From Muribaculaceae bacterium (GTDB taxonomy: Bacteria > Bacteroidota > Bacteroidia > Bacteroidales > Muribaculaceae), in the NCBI GenBank assembly GCA_014867205.1, contig WGUO01000021.1, forward strand, positions 1 through 64,000: a stretch of 64,000 nt of DNA. Reading direction: 5' to 3'. Position 1 is the first letter of the stretch, and each line of letters starts with the position of its first letter. Of the stretch, positions 41,991 to 51,558 are shown piece after piece. The notes beneath the pieces were generated by a model. That model worked only from the letters and a program-made list of their open reading frames with translations. It searched no databases and had not been told where the DNA came from. The translations under genes were made by a program, and so were the position numbers.

Positions 41991-42190
41991 CTATTTACTG
42001 CTTTGAATCAAATCCTTAATATCGACATCCAATAATTCAGCAATACGGTTAAGCGTAGGCAAGTCCGGCTGGATCGTATTGGTCACCACTTTGAAATTGT
42101 TGTGGGATTCTTATCCAATTCTTCAGCCAGCCATTTACTGGTCTTTTTCTTCTCGCATAAAACTACTTTGAGGCGATTTAAGTCTTTCAT
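41991..42190 (-). pseudogene. XRE-family regulator, frameshifted
   Basis: Frame from ATG 42190 reads MKDLNRLKVVLCEKKKTSKW, LAEELDKNPTTISKW, then TGA (42083-42085). One base more would continue CTNTIQPDLPTLNRIAELLDV and DIKDLIQSSK, the rest of a Cro/CI-type helix-turn-helix. A single-base deletion near 42083-42088 explains it. Such XRE genes precede type III Mod genes, matching the remnant immediately downstream. Confidence 0.75.
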
Positions 42191-42276
42191 TCTATCAAAT
42201 TTGAATCTGATGCAAATTTAATGAAATTTTGGCTCATCCGCAAAAGTCTGTGGCGGCTTGGCCGAAAAATTATAGA

Positions 42277-42774
42277 TCAGTATAACGGTTTTTCGTAAGC
42301 GAGTCTCTCACCCCAGGCAAAATTGCAATAACCCAGATTGACATAGCCTCTTTTTGAGAGGATATGCTGCATGGGCCTGTTCTCAAGGCCGGTATCGATA
42401 CGGACAAATTCATTCCCCATTTCGCGAGCCATTGACTCAGCCAGACTGAATAAAATGCCGGACACTCCCCTCCCTCTGTAATCATCAGAGATGGCGATAC
42501 GGTGAAACACCGCATACGACCTTTCGGTATTCCAAAGTTCTTTATGCCGGTCATACTCCGCGTCCGATGACGCGACAGCCACATAGCCGGCCGACTGACC
42601 GCCATCATCAAGAACATAACCAATTGAATCATTAATGTCCTTTGTCAAAATGTCGACCGACGGATATCCGTCATCCCACTGTCGGAATCCGGCAGCTCGC
42701 TGGGCGAGACGCGCCTGTGCAAAAATCCGCATCACTTCCGGGATATCATCAACATTTGCTTTCCGTAATTCCAT
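42277..42774 (-). CDS. GNAT-family N-acetyltransferase
   Basis: 165 aa. Acetyl-CoA-binding motif A is HRIAISDDYRGRGVSGILF (about 100-118; R-G-x-G type) and the C-terminal strand follows (GYVNLGYCNFAWGERLAYEKPLY, about 143-165). It acetylates an amine or protein N-terminus; the substrate is unknown. It stands alone beside the restriction remnants. Confidence 0.9.
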   Translation of the reverse strand: MELRKANVDDIPEVMRIFAQARLAQRAAGFRQWDDGYPSVDILTKDINDSIGYVLDDGGQSAGYVAVASSDAEYDRHKELWNTERSYAVFHRIAISDDYRGRGVSGILFSLAESMAREMGNEFVRIDTGLENRPMQHILSKRGYVNLGYCNFAWGERLAYEKPLY

Positions 42775-42816
42775 GCGATCAATTATTTGTGAGACTTCCG
42801 TTGGCGGAGCATGCCA

Positions 42817-42936
42817 TTATTGTCTGTCAGTCGAATACACCTTCTGGCCGCCGCCGACAGAGACCCAGCCGTCATCATCACCAAAATTATAATCGTCTGT
42901 CTCATATTTGAAAAGAAGCCCAGTAGCGGGTGGCAT
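42817..42936 (-). CDS. Possible 39-aa remnant ORF
   Basis: Starts inside the ATPase terminator hairpin (MPPATGLLFKYETDDYNFG) and ends KVYSTDRQ. Acidic and coding-like, but without known homology; it may be the end of a lost gene. Confidence 0.2.
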   Translation of the reverse strand: MPPATGLLFKYETDDYNFGDDDGWVSVGGGQKVYSTDRQ

Positions 42937-42958
42937 GTCACTGACATGCCACCCGCTA
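42924..42958 (-). terminator. Terminator of the Ca2+ ATPase operon
   Basis: TAGCGGGTGGCATGTCA (42924-42940) and TGACATGCCACCCGCTA (42942-42958) form a 17-bp stem; on the minus strand it is followed by a T-rich stretch (CTTCTTTTC). Confidence 0.8.
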
Positions 42959-42977
42959 TGGGAGTTAGTGGTTGAAA

Positions 42978-45629
42978 TTATTTCCTGAAGAGGCGCATCA
43001 GCTCGCCGATCCAGAGCACAAGCGATGTGCCGCCGATTATGATTACCCAGTCGATGAACTTCAAGGGCACGACGTTGAAGAACTCACCGCCTACGCTGAC
43101 AATCAGTATCTGACCTAAAAGGATGGCGAGCGCTATCAGTCCGAAACCACCGCAACCCTTGAAGTGGAATGCCGAACGGCCGGTCTCAAAGGCGCGGGCG
43201 TTGAACATGTTCCAGAACTGCAGGAATACAAAAATCGTAAAGAACAGCGACAGTTCGTATCCGCTCAGGCCGGTGTTCGCACCCATCGACACATTGCCGA
43301 TCTCAGTGAGGCTGGTGATATCGGTATGCTCAAAGTAATAGAGCAGTCCAAGCAGCAGCAGGAAGAACACTCCGCCGACTCCGATAATCGACTTCCACAT
43401 CGGACGGTTGATGATGAACGCCTCGCGCGAGCGGGGTTTCTCCTTCATGACACTCTTTGACGGCGGCAGCGAAGCAAGCGCCATGGCCGCGAAGGTATCC
43501 ATGATGAGGTTCACCCAAAGCATCTGGGTCACTGTCAGTGGCGACTGCATGCCCATGAACGCGCCGAACAGAACGATAAGACAGGCGGCTACGTTAACCG
43601 TCATCTGGAAGAGGATAAAGCGCTGGATATTCTGGTAGAGCGAGCGTCCCCACATCACGGCTCGACCGATCGAGGAGAAGGAGTTGTCGATGATGGTGAT
43701 GTCAGACGCCTCCTTGGCCACGGAAGTGCCGTCGCCCATCGACAGACCGACATGCGCCGTCTTCAGAGCCGGAGCGTCGTTTGTACCGTCACCCGTCACG
43801 GCCACAACTTCATTGTTGGCCTGCAGTGCCTCCACGAGCCGCTTCTTGTCCATAGGACGGGCACGGGCTATGATCTTCAGGTCGCCAACGCGCTCCTTGA
43901 GTTCCTTGTCTGACAGTTCCGCAAACTCCGTTCCCGTGATGATGTTGCGGTCACCGTCAGTCGCATCATTCCAGAGACCGATCTGACGGCCTATCTCCTT
44001 TGCGGTGCCGGGGGTGTCGCCGGTCACAATCTTCACCTTGATACCGGCCTCAATCACCTCATTGACAGCGAAAGGCACGTCAGAGCGAACCGGGTCGGAG
44101 ATTGCCACAATTCCAAGGAATGTCAGGTTCTCTGCCACTACTCTGCTGTTCTCGATGGTCTTGTCGCCTTCCTTGAGTTCCTGATAGGCAAAACCGAGGG
44201 TACGCATGGCCTGGTTCTGGTATTCGAGTAACTGTGCGTCTATCTCCTGCTTTGTCACCCCGGCCGTGTTGCGGCACATACCAAAGATAATCTCCGGGGC
44301 ACCTTTCACATACAGGATGTTTTTCCCGGTTGCTGACTTGACAACGGTCGCCATATACTTGCGCTCGGTCGAGAAGGGAAGTTCCTCAAGGCGCAGCGTC
44401 TTTTCCTTTACATCGAGATAGTTGATACCCCGCTTGCGAAGCCACAGCAGGAGTGCCCCCTCGGTCGGGTTGCCAAGAACCTCGGCCTTCTCACCCGACA
44501 GGTCAAGCTGAGCGGTGGAGTTGACTGCAATCCCCTCCACAAGCACCTCGTCAGAGGGATTGCCGTAGAAATTAGTCTGGGCAACCTGCATCTGGTTCTG
44601 CGTGAGCGTACCGGTCTTATCGGTGCATATCACGGTGGTTGCACCCATTGTCTCGCAGGCGTGCATCTTGCGGACCAGATTGTTGGTCTTGAGCATACGG
44701 CGCATCGAGTACGCGAGTGAAAGCGTTACAGCCATAGGAAGGCCCTCCGGAACGGCGACCACCACCAGTGTGACGGCCACCATAAGCGTCTGCAGGAAAT
44801 AGGCAAGGAAAGGCATCCAGTCGAAGTCAGGCACATTAATGAAGTACATCACGATTCGGCCGATGATGATTGCAGCGGCAAATCCGTATGAAATCTTGGT
44901 TATAAGGTCCCCGAGGCCGTCGAGCTGCTCGTTGAGGGGAGTCTTTACGCTGTCGTCGATCTGGGCGGCCTCGAACACCTTTCCGTTCTCGGTTTTGTCG
45001 CCGACGGCGAGCACGCGCATAACGCCGTGACCCTCCATGATCTTGGTGCCACGCATCGCATGATTGCTTGGGAATGTTGCCTCAGGGTCAAATTCAGCCG
45101 GATCCGTGGTCTTATGGCATATCGGCTCTCCGGTCAGGGTGGACTCGTCGATATTGAGCATAACGGCCTCGAGCAGTTCGCCGTCAGCCGGCACCTCCTC
45201 ACCTGTGTTGAGGATCACTATGTCGCCGACAACGACATCTTTCTTCGGAATCTGCATGGCATTGCCGTTGCGTATCACCTGCACCGGCTCGTCGTCGTTG
45301 ACCTGGTTGAGCAGTGCGAACTCCTTGTCTGCCTTCAGCTCGAAGATGAATGCCAGCCCGGTGGCGAGCAATATGGCGATGAAGATACCAATCGGCTCAA
45401 AGAAGACTCCGGCACCCTGGTCGAGCCCCCAGAACTCATAGCACGATATTCCGATTGAGAGAGCACCAGCAATCAGGAGGATAATGATCAACGGGTCTCC
45501 AAACTTCTCAAGGAACCGCTTCCATAGCGGCTCCTTCTCGGGGGGCGTCAGTATGTTGACGCCATACTTCTGTCGGCTTTCCGACACTTGCGCGTCGCTC
45601 AGACCGGTGTAATGATTCTTTTCTGACAT
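42978..45629 (-). CDS. Calcium-translocating P-type ATPase, PMCA type
   Basis: 883 aa. P-type landmarks: cation-transporter N-domain (LSDAQVSESRQKYGVN), actuator motif TGEP, membrane motif PEGLP, phosphorylation motif CTDKTGTLT, KGAPE, and hinge GDGTNDAPALK. The PEGLP motif and overall form fit Ca2+ pumps (PMCA/SERCA-like). Ten membrane helices. It exports Ca2+ from the cytoplasm. The small SPFH-like gene lies 20 bp upstream on the same strand and may be cotranscribed. Confidence 0.92.
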   Translation of the reverse strand: MSEKNHYTGLSDAQVSESRQKYGVNILTPPEKEPLWKRFLEKFGDPLIIILLIAGALSIGISCYEFWGLDQGAGVFFEPIGIFIAILLATGLAFIFELKADKEFALLNQVNDDEPVQVIRNGNAMQIPKKDVVVGDIVILNTGEEVPADGELLEAVMLNIDESTLTGEPICHKTTDPAEFDPEATFPSNHAMRGTKIMEGHGVMRVLAVGDKTENGKVFEAAQIDDSVKTPLNEQLDGLGDLITKISYGFAAAIIIGRIVMYFINVPDFDWMPFLAYFLQTLMVAVTLVVVAVPEGLPMAVTLSLAYSMRRMLKTNNLVRKMHACETMGATTVICTDKTGTLTQNQMQVAQTNFYGNPSDEVLVEGIAVNSTAQLDLSGEKAEVLGNPTEGALLLWLRKRGINYLDVKEKTLRLEELPFSTERKYMATVVKSATGKNILYVKGAPEIIFGMCRNTAGVTKQEIDAQLLEYQNQAMRTLGFAYQELKEGDKTIENSRVVAENLTFLGIVAISDPVRSDVPFAVNEVIEAGIKVKIVTGDTPGTAKEIGRQIGLWNDATDGDRNIITGTEFAELSDKELKERVGDLKIIARARPMDKKRLVEALQANNEVVAVTGDGTNDAPALKTAHVGLSMGDGTSVAKEASDITIIDNSFSSIGRAVMWGRSLYQNIQRFILFQMTVNVAACLIVLFGAFMGMQSPLTVTQMLWVNLIMDTFAAMALASLPPSKSVMKEKPRSREAFIINRPMWKSIIGVGGVFFLLLLGLLYYFEHTDITSLTEIGNVSMGANTGLSGYELSLFFTIFVFLQFWNMFNARAFETGRSAFHFKGCGGFGLIALAILLGQILIVSVGGEFFNVVPLKFIDWVIIIGGTSLVLWIGELMRLFRK

Positions 45630-45649
45630 TTCAGGTTATATTGTTTTAG

Positions 45650-46075
45650 TTACTTTTGCGGTAAGCTTAATGCCCGTGTCGACTCAAGAAGAGGGAGATT
45701 GGTCTCCGTCGGCACATAGATGACGGTCTTGTCGCTGAGGTCTGACTGCTGACGCACCCAGAGATACTGGATATAGGTCGGCGTGATGCTTCCGTTCTCG
45801 ATGCGGATGGCCTCGGCCGCGCCTTTGGCTCGCTCAATCTCGGCCTGGGCGTTTAGTTTCTCGGCCTCGAGATTGGCCTTGGCCTCCTCGATCTTGATCT
45901 TTCGGTTCTGCTCTGCTTTTGCGAACTCGGCCTTTCCTTCCATCTCCTGTGACCAGACATTGTACCAGGGGCGCACAAAAGCCATAGCAACTATGAGCAC
46001 TACAATTCCTGCTACTCCCCATATCGCTCCCTTGATGAGCTTCGGGGTCACGTTTACTTGATTGTTGTTATACAT
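45650..46075 (-). CDS. Small SPFH/band-7-like membrane protein
   Basis: 141 aa. One N-terminal membrane helix (about 13-34), then a highly charged coiled coil (FAKAEQNRKIKIEEAKANLEAEKLNAQAEIERAKGAAEA, about 53-92) as in the C-terminal part of prohibitin/stomatin proteins, and IYVPTETNLPLLE. It is only the tail half of an SPFH protein. It likely forms membrane oligomers; a role with the adjacent Ca2+ pump is possible but unproven. Confidence 0.7.
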   Translation of the reverse strand: MYNNNQVNVTPKLIKGAIWGVAGIVVLIVAMAFVRPWYNVWSQEMEGKAEFAKAEQNRKIKIEEAKANLEAEKLNAQAEIERAKGAAEAIRIENGSITPTYIQYLWVRQQSDLSDKTVIYVPTETNLPLLESTRALSLPQK

Positions 46076-46079
46076 AGGG

Positions 46080-46215
46080 GTTAAGTTTAGTTTAAAGTTT
46101 AGTGTTTAGTTAAGTTTAAAGGTTAAAAGGTATTACTCGCTGCATTCGCAACACTCGACATGAGACGGCGGAGGCAACCTGACACCTAAAACCTAACACC
46201 TAAAATCTATAATTT
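46080..46215. repeat. Intergenic repeat element, copy 1
   Basis: A conserved 34-bp core (46133-46166, TTACTCGCTGCATTCGCAAC...) is flanked by TTTAGTTTAA-like repeats to the left and CCTAACACCT-like repeats to the right. The same core with three mismatches occurs at 52282-52314 between the two vWA genes. Confidence 0.7.
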
Positions 46216-46323
46216 ATTCTTTGATATTGCAAATTTAGTGCTTTATGACTTCGCAACATATTTTTCGGAATGTTTCAGACGGATGCTGCTGTTTCCGATA
46301 TTGCCGGCTGCAATGTTGCAACC

Positions 46324-47721
46324 CTATATCTCTGTCCAGCGGCGGTACATCTCCGACTCATGCAACGGAACCGGTTCCTCTGAATCATGCTGAGAAACAA
46401 ATACCAGTTCCGGTTCTATATTAACGGAAAATGAACCGTCAGCGTTCTTGGTTATGTTGTAGTCTCCCGGGTTATATAGGGCCTCAAGACCCTTCAGTGA
46501 CCTCTTGAGACAACTGAATATCGGTCGCCTTATCTCTGGAACGCTCAGATCCGGAGCGGATTCCCGCTCCCCGCCAAACATCTCGTAGATTGCGGAATAA
46601 CGCTGCTGCACCCGTCTCATCCGTCGGTTGTACTTTTCCAGGCCGTCGGCAGTCTTTGGCAGGCTGAAATTAATGCCGTCGCTTCCCTGACACAACAGCA
46701 GTGCATAAAGCGCACGCTCACGGCGGTGCAGACCCATGGCCTTGGTATCGATATCGGGAAACAGTATCTCTTCCTTGTAAGGGTTCAGATGAATCGCACT
46801 GCGTATATTGCGGCGCACCAAGAATATGTCGAGCAACTGTTTGTAGAATCCGTGGAAATGAAACTGATTATCCCGCTCCTCTGATGTGTTCACCACAAAG
46901 ACATCGCTGTTGATCATCTCCGAGAAACAGTCCACAAACACCTGGACTGTCGATATGATATCCTCGTCAACGTCTATCCGGAGATAGTTGGCATACTGTG
47001 CCTCCCCCACAAAACTGTTGCCGAGTTTTATCAGCAGCGACGGCATTGTATTGCGGAGTTCGGTTATTCCACACTTGTTGCAGAGCAGATCCTTGCAGAA
47101 TACTCCGGTCGTCATCTTCATCAGCGATGCGTAGGTGCTCTCAATACCCTGCTCACTCATCGTGGGCGCGAGAAAAGATAGAATGTCCTTGAAGAGAACC
47201 TTATCCGTATTCCGGTAGTATTCTATAATCTTGGGTATGTAGATGAAATGGAATCCGGCAAGCTGGAGTTCCTTGAAAATTGAGCGGTAGTTGGTCCGGA
47301 TGGACTCGTTGGTCTCCGGGTCATATTCATTCTCTATATATAGGGCGGTGGCTATGTCTACATTGAAATTCGCCTTCGGGATAGAGATCACGTCGCCCCT
47401 GAAGGCATCTCCGGACTCTAATACCACTGTAAGGGCAATCATCAGGAGCGCCTCCGAATGGGCGCAGAAACCGTCGCTGACAGTCATGGAGCGACAGTCG
47501 CCGAGCAGGTCTTCCTTAAGTCCCTGCACGCCCGAGTTGCAAATCACATCAAGGGCGTCGGCAAACGACACATCGCGTGCCTCTATTCTCGAATCCCGGT
47601 CGATGGAATATTTGTCGCATATCCTTCGCCAACATTCCATCTCGCCCGTATCCACAATCCTGTCAGCCTTGATCAGGTCAGCGAATATCCTCGCAATAGC
47701 GACCTTATGCACCTTATTCAT
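46324..47721 (-). CDS. TerB-domain protein of the ter-like cluster
   Basis: 465 aa. The N-terminal 120 residues have the TerB pattern of helices (RIFADLIKADRIVDTGEMECW, SVSFADALDVICN-like spacing, HSEALLMIALTVVLESG). The rest is an alpha/beta region with no clear family. TerB domains bind metal ions and link Ter proteins to membranes. It is the last gene of the leftward cluster from 54278. Confidence 0.65.
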   Translation of the reverse strand: MNKVHKVAIARIFADLIKADRIVDTGEMECWRRICDKYSIDRDSRIEARDVSFADALDVICNSGVQGLKEDLLGDCRSMTVSDGFCAHSEALLMIALTVVLESGDAFRGDVISIPKANFNVDIATALYIENEYDPETNESIRTNYRSIFKELQLAGFHFIYIPKIIEYYRNTDKVLFKDILSFLAPTMSEQGIESTYASLMKMTTGVFCKDLLCNKCGITELRNTMPSLLIKLGNSFVGEAQYANYLRIDVDEDIISTVQVFVDCFSEMINSDVFVVNTSEERDNQFHFHGFYKQLLDIFLVRRNIRSAIHLNPYKEEILFPDIDTKAMGLHRRERALYALLLCQGSDGINFSLPKTADGLEKYNRRMRRVQQRYSAIYEMFGGERESAPDLSVPEIRRPIFSCLKRSLKGLEALYNPGDYNITKNADGSFSVNIEPELVFVSQHDSEEPVPLHESEMYRRWTEI

Positions 47722-47734
47722 AAATCTTTAGTTT

Positions 47735-49219
47735 TTAAGAATTGTTCACCAATTGGACTACTATCAGGCGTCCGCCCTCTTCGCCGGAAAGAAGAATCTT
47801 GCGGCCTTCGGTCAGCTCCACGAATTCACCGGGTTTGATCTGCCGTTTGGGCTGTTCCGTAACATCCCACATGTCGGGCAGACGCCGATTGATCAATATC
47901 CATTTGCCGTTGTGAAAATGGAAGTCTCCCACCGGTTTCTTGTCCTCAGGCTTGGTACGCTCGTTGGGCGTGACAAACCGGTTGACATGCCACATATATA
48001 ACGACTGCTTGTCATAAACCATCAATCGGTAGTTCTCGGGCAGGAACCTGCCCTTTGCCGGAGAATAATATAGATTCAGGACGGGGAGCTGGCCATGATA
48101 CTCCGTTCCGCAAAACGGGCATTTAGGTTTCGTTGAGTTGTCGAAGACAAACCACTTGGCCTCGCAGTTGGGGTTCTGGCAGGGCTGCATGAGGTCGGTA
48201 GTCTTGACAAGCGCGTTCTCCCACTCGTCGGCCGTGGGGCGCTTCATCGGGTCATGAAGTCCGTCGATAAACGCGCGGTCGAACAGCTCCTTCAGATACG
48301 GGCCGCAGATTGTATAAGGACGTTTCTCCACATCGCCCTGCGGCAACTCCGACTGTGCCAGATTCTTGATCTTGGGACGGTTGCTCTTGTCTGTGGGATG
48401 CTCTATAAAAAGTGCTTTTGCTCCCATCGAGAGTTCCTCATCCTTGGCTGCGTCAAGGTCGTTGACCTTACCACCGCGCAGTGGATGGCGGTTCAGGAGA
48501 TACATGTATATAAGAACAGCCAGCGCATGTCGGTCTGTCTGTATGCTCGGAAGTTTCTTGTTGGGGTCGCCAAGTTTAAGTGCGCGGGTCTGAAGCACCT
48601 CCGGTGCGATAAAGTCGGGAGTGCCCACGACATCCGGAGGATACTTGCCCGGCACAACGAGTCCGTCGCAGTCTATTACCGCTGCCCGTCCGCTCTCCGG
48701 GTCAACGAGCACATTCTTGTACGAGAGGTCGGAATGTGCAAGACCTGCGGCATGGAGCCGGCGCACAGCACGCGCTATCTGCAGGCACATGTGGTAGTGT
48801 GTCAGCCACGTTCCCTTCTGGTCAGGCCTGAGAAACTTGTTACGAAGCTTGGCTGAGGCAAACCATTTTCCCTCCTTTTCCTTTCCCTTGAACATGCCGT
48901 CCTTGAAGAAGAAGTGTTTCTGATAGGCCGGGCAGACTATTCCGAGCTTGCCGTTCCACTCCACAAGTTTCGTGGGCCAGCAGAAAAGGTTCTCCCAATA
49001 GTCGCCGCCTATCTGCCCGAATATCTTGTCGCGGTATTTCCCGACGATGTTCTGGAGCCGGTCTTTAGCGTTGGCGTCCTGTGGTGTGCGGAAGAAGCCC
49101 ACCACATATTTCTTGTCCGGACTGAAGTAGACATCCTTCATCGCGCCGCTGCCGATTACCTCATCGACAAACTCGACAGATGTACCGTCAGTAGCAGCCA
49201 ATTTAATGGTCTTTGCCAT
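47735..49219 (-). CDS. TerY-P-type protein kinase with zinc ribbon and C-terminal FHA-like domain
   Basis: 494 aa from the MAKTIKLAA start at 49219. Glycine-rich loop IGSGAMKDVYF, catalytic loop HSDLSYKNVLVD and DCDG in place of DFG, APE as FIAPEVL. A C-x4-C ... C-x2-C zinc ribbon (NPNCEAKWF, KCPFCGTEY) follows at about 355-380, then an all-beta domain (NLYYSPAKGRFL, GKWILINRRLPDMWDVTE) that resembles FHA. Serine/threonine kinases of this kind accompany TerY and PP2C in bacterial signalling systems. Confidence 0.85.
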   Translation of the reverse strand: MAKTIKLAATDGTSVEFVDEVIGSGAMKDVYFSPDKKYVVGFFRTPQDANAKDRLQNIVGKYRDKIFGQIGGDYWENLFCWPTKLVEWNGKLGIVCPAYQKHFFFKDGMFKGKEKEGKWFASAKLRNKFLRPDQKGTWLTHYHMCLQIARAVRRLHAAGLAHSDLSYKNVLVDPESGRAAVIDCDGLVVPGKYPPDVVGTPDFIAPEVLQTRALKLGDPNKKLPSIQTDRHALAVLIYMYLLNRHPLRGGKVNDLDAAKDEELSMGAKALFIEHPTDKSNRPKIKNLAQSELPQGDVEKRPYTICGPYLKELFDRAFIDGLHDPMKRPTADEWENALVKTTDLMQPCQNPNCEAKWFVFDNSTKPKCPFCGTEYHGQLPVLNLYYSPAKGRFLPENYRLMVYDKQSLYMWHVNRFVTPNERTKPEDKKPVGDFHFHNGKWILINRRLPDMWDVTEQPKRQIKPGEFVELTEGRKILLSGEEGGRLIVVQLVNNS

Positions 49220-49230
49220 AATCAATCTAA

Positions 49231-50679
49231 TTAATAAAGTATTGCTATTGTACGGTCGTCATGGTTGCCCGGACTCCAGAAGTCAAGCCAGCCCAGAAGC
49301 TGGTCTTTGGCTGCCTCGTTGTCGTCGCTGAGGTCAACGCCTCCTATCTCGTCCTCAGGGAAGCCGTTCCGAAGCCTGTTGTAGAACTCCTCCCACTTGG
49401 CATAGTCATTAAGATTCCTGTCGGTCTCAAACATCGGGTCCGACACACCGTCGCTCATCAGGAAGAGTGCCGTGAAATCGGGTACTATCGTCATGCGAAG
49501 TCGTTTTGTCACAGCATCGGGATCGCGGAAGATCTCATGCATCGTCAGGAACCGTGTCTGGCCGGAGTATTCTCCCTCATCTGGCGTACCGAGGAGTTTT
49601 ACAGTCTTATTCTCGGCATAGAACAGACACATCGCGCCATCGCCTACCCAGAATGACGCTATAAACCATCCGAAGTCATATTTCTTGCATACGGCAAACA
49701 TGAGCGTGGTCGCAAAGTCCTTCAGTCTTGAGTCCGCATTGACTCCCGCCACTTTCCTGACAGCCTCATGTGCCTTCATAGCACCTTGAAACACAATGTC
49801 TATGACATGGCGTGTGGCTGCTGTCCTTTTCTCCGTATTTTCGCGGTCATCGGCATAAGCCTGGATGCATGTCTCGAATTCCGGATTATTCTGAAGTTGG
49901 CTCTTGCAATGCTCTGTGACTGCATTACAAGCCACCTCGGAGCCCTTGCGCGAGTATCTTGCGCTTCCTGCGCCGTCAGCCACGGCAACGATGTACCAGT
50001 CAGACTTATCGCAATGATAAAGGCTGAAATGGTCATCACGAGGCCGGCCCTCCTGCGCGTGGCTTCTGCCGCGCTGACTCGCTGCAACTATATCCTTTCT
50101 GGGAGTTCCGTCGGCACCGGCCTCAACCTTTACGTATTCTGTTGCGCTGTCCGGCTTGTAATAGGGTATGTCGCGGTCGGTGGGTATATTCTTCCAGAGA
50201 TCCCGCGGATTCGGATTGAATGCCACCGGAATTGCAAGTTCTGACTCTGGTTCCCCCTCTACAGTCCTATAGCGAAGTGTTAAAGTGAAATCTCCTGCCC
50301 TTTGGGGCTTTCCGCTAAGCGAGCATTTTCCATCCTCGCCAATAGCCAATCCAAGCCCCAGTTCCTCGGCTCCGTCAAGTTGGATGTCGGAGATCTTGTC
50401 TACCGGGAGTTCGAAAAATACTGAGTATTCTTTCTTGACAGTTCCGTTGGGAAAGCGAAGTCCGAGTTGACGTACCTCGTTTTCTATCATTATTCGTTGA
50501 TTCATACGTTCCTGTTTGAATGTGTCCCACAACGTGCCTACAGCCCAATTGAGAAACGATTCCTTGTCGGCCGGCTTGACTCCGGCGCTGCGCATAGCCT
50601 TGTCTAAGGCGCGTGCAGCCTCCTCAAGTCCGGTGATCGGAGCACTCTTCCGACTCGTCATTCGCTGCTTTCTATTCAT
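49231..50679 (-). CDS. PP2C-family protein phosphatase
   Basis: 482 aa. The N-terminal about 150 residues form an Ig-like or helical module (VGTLWDTFKQER; DFTLTLRYRTVEGE); the PP2C core begins near residue 210 with DDHFSLYH, VAVADGAGSARYSR (metal Asp), FWVGDGAMCL and MSDGVSDP. It removes phosphate from Ser/Thr and would oppose the kinase 11 bp downstream. It overlaps the small gene upstream by 4 nt. Confidence 0.88.
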   Translation of the reverse strand: MNRKQRMTSRKSAPITGLEEAARALDKAMRSAGVKPADKESFLNWAVGTLWDTFKQERMNQRIMIENEVRQLGLRFPNGTVKKEYSVFFELPVDKISDIQLDGAEELGLGLAIGEDGKCSLSGKPQRAGDFTLTLRYRTVEGEPESELAIPVAFNPNPRDLWKNIPTDRDIPYYKPDSATEYVKVEAGADGTPRKDIVAASQRGRSHAQEGRPRDDHFSLYHCDKSDWYIVAVADGAGSARYSRKGSEVACNAVTEHCKSQLQNNPEFETCIQAYADDRENTEKRTAATRHVIDIVFQGAMKAHEAVRKVAGVNADSRLKDFATTLMFAVCKKYDFGWFIASFWVGDGAMCLFYAENKTVKLLGTPDEGEYSGQTRFLTMHEIFRDPDAVTKRLRMTIVPDFTALFLMSDGVSDPMFETDRNLNDYAKWEEFYNRLRNGFPEDEIGGVDLSDDNEAAKDQLLGWLDFWSPGNHDDRTIAILY

Positions 50680-50882
50680 GTCTCTATTTTTAGCCTAACC
50701 CACGGATACTGCCTCGACCTCATCAATACTATCATGTTCTGATAACGGTCGGCGATATAGGTGCCGTTTATCCGGTCTATCACCTTTATCAACTCCCCCA
50801 TGGCCATGTCATTCTGACCTAAGGAGAACACTACCTTGTAACTGTCAAGGGTATGGCACATGAAATCTCTGACTGACTCCAT
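50676..50882 (-). CDS. Small conserved gene of the ter-like cluster
   Basis: 68 aa, start MESVRDFMCHTLDSY, later INGTYIADRYQNMIVL. It overlaps the PP2C gene by 4 nt and lies 14 bp after the AIM24 gene. No family recognised; the tight packing suggests it is a real member of the operon. Confidence 0.55.
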   Translation of the reverse strand: MESVRDFMCHTLDSYKVVFSLGQNDMAMGELIKVIDRINGTYIADRYQNMIVLMRSRQYPWVRLKIET

Positions 50883-50896
50883 GACTTTGGGATTTG

Positions 50897-51535
50897 TTAT
50901 TGAATCATCGGCGGCAGGAATTTGGCCGGCGACAGATAGACAGTTCCGGGGCCGGTGACGCGCATCATGCTCAGGCCCTCGCCGCCAAGCAGATTCCCCA
51001 GTGACCAGTTGGACTGCATCTGGTTCTCTGCGATGTTAAGCAACGCGATGATATGGTCTTCATCGACTTCAATCGTCTCGCCGTATTGCAGGTTGATTGT
51101 TATGGGCTGTCCCTTGGTGTCCAGAAATACGGTAGACGTGCCCTGAATCTTTTGCAACAGCAGCCCCATGCCTCCGGTCAGGCCGGCTATCGAGAGTTTC
51201 GTCGAGACATTCACACGGTTGTTCGATCCGACATAGACTCCACGATGGCATATCATTGACTCTCCGTTGAGTTTCACGGGGAGCAGACCGAATCGGCTAC
51301 CGATAACCACCTTGCGTGGCATATTCGTGACGTTGTATAGCCGAAGAATAAACAGCGACTCACCCGCGAGTTTAGCGCTGAGGATTCGGCCAATTCCCGA
51401 GCCGTTGAAGGCAAGTTCCTTCTCAATGCCGGATTCAAGATATATCACGGAACCTTTCTCTGCATAAAATTCCTCGCCGGGCGACAGTGTCACCTCCAGG
51501 TGCTGCACAAATTGGCCAATAAGCTTACAGTTCAT
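50897..51535 (-). CDS. AIM24/TIGR00266-family protein
   Basis: 212 aa of all-beta, Gly-rich sequence: LSPGEEFYAEKGSVIYLESG, LAGESLFILRLYN, GGMGLLLQKIQGTSTVFLDTKG, VTGPGTVYLSPA. AIM24 proteins form beta-propeller-like trimers and are common in ter clusters. The role is structural or membrane-linked; no catalytic motif. Confidence 0.85.
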   Translation of the reverse strand: MNCKLIGQFVQHLEVTLSPGEEFYAEKGSVIYLESGIEKELAFNGSGIGRILSAKLAGESLFILRLYNVTNMPRKVVIGSRFGLLPVKLNGESMICHRGVYVGSNNRVNVSTKLSIAGLTGGMGLLLQKIQGTSTVFLDTKGQPITINLQYGETIEVDEDHIIALLNIAENQMQSNWSLGNLLGGEGLSMMRVTGPGTVYLSPAKFLPPMIQ

Positions 51536-51558
51536 AGGTAAGGGTTTAGGTTTAAGGT

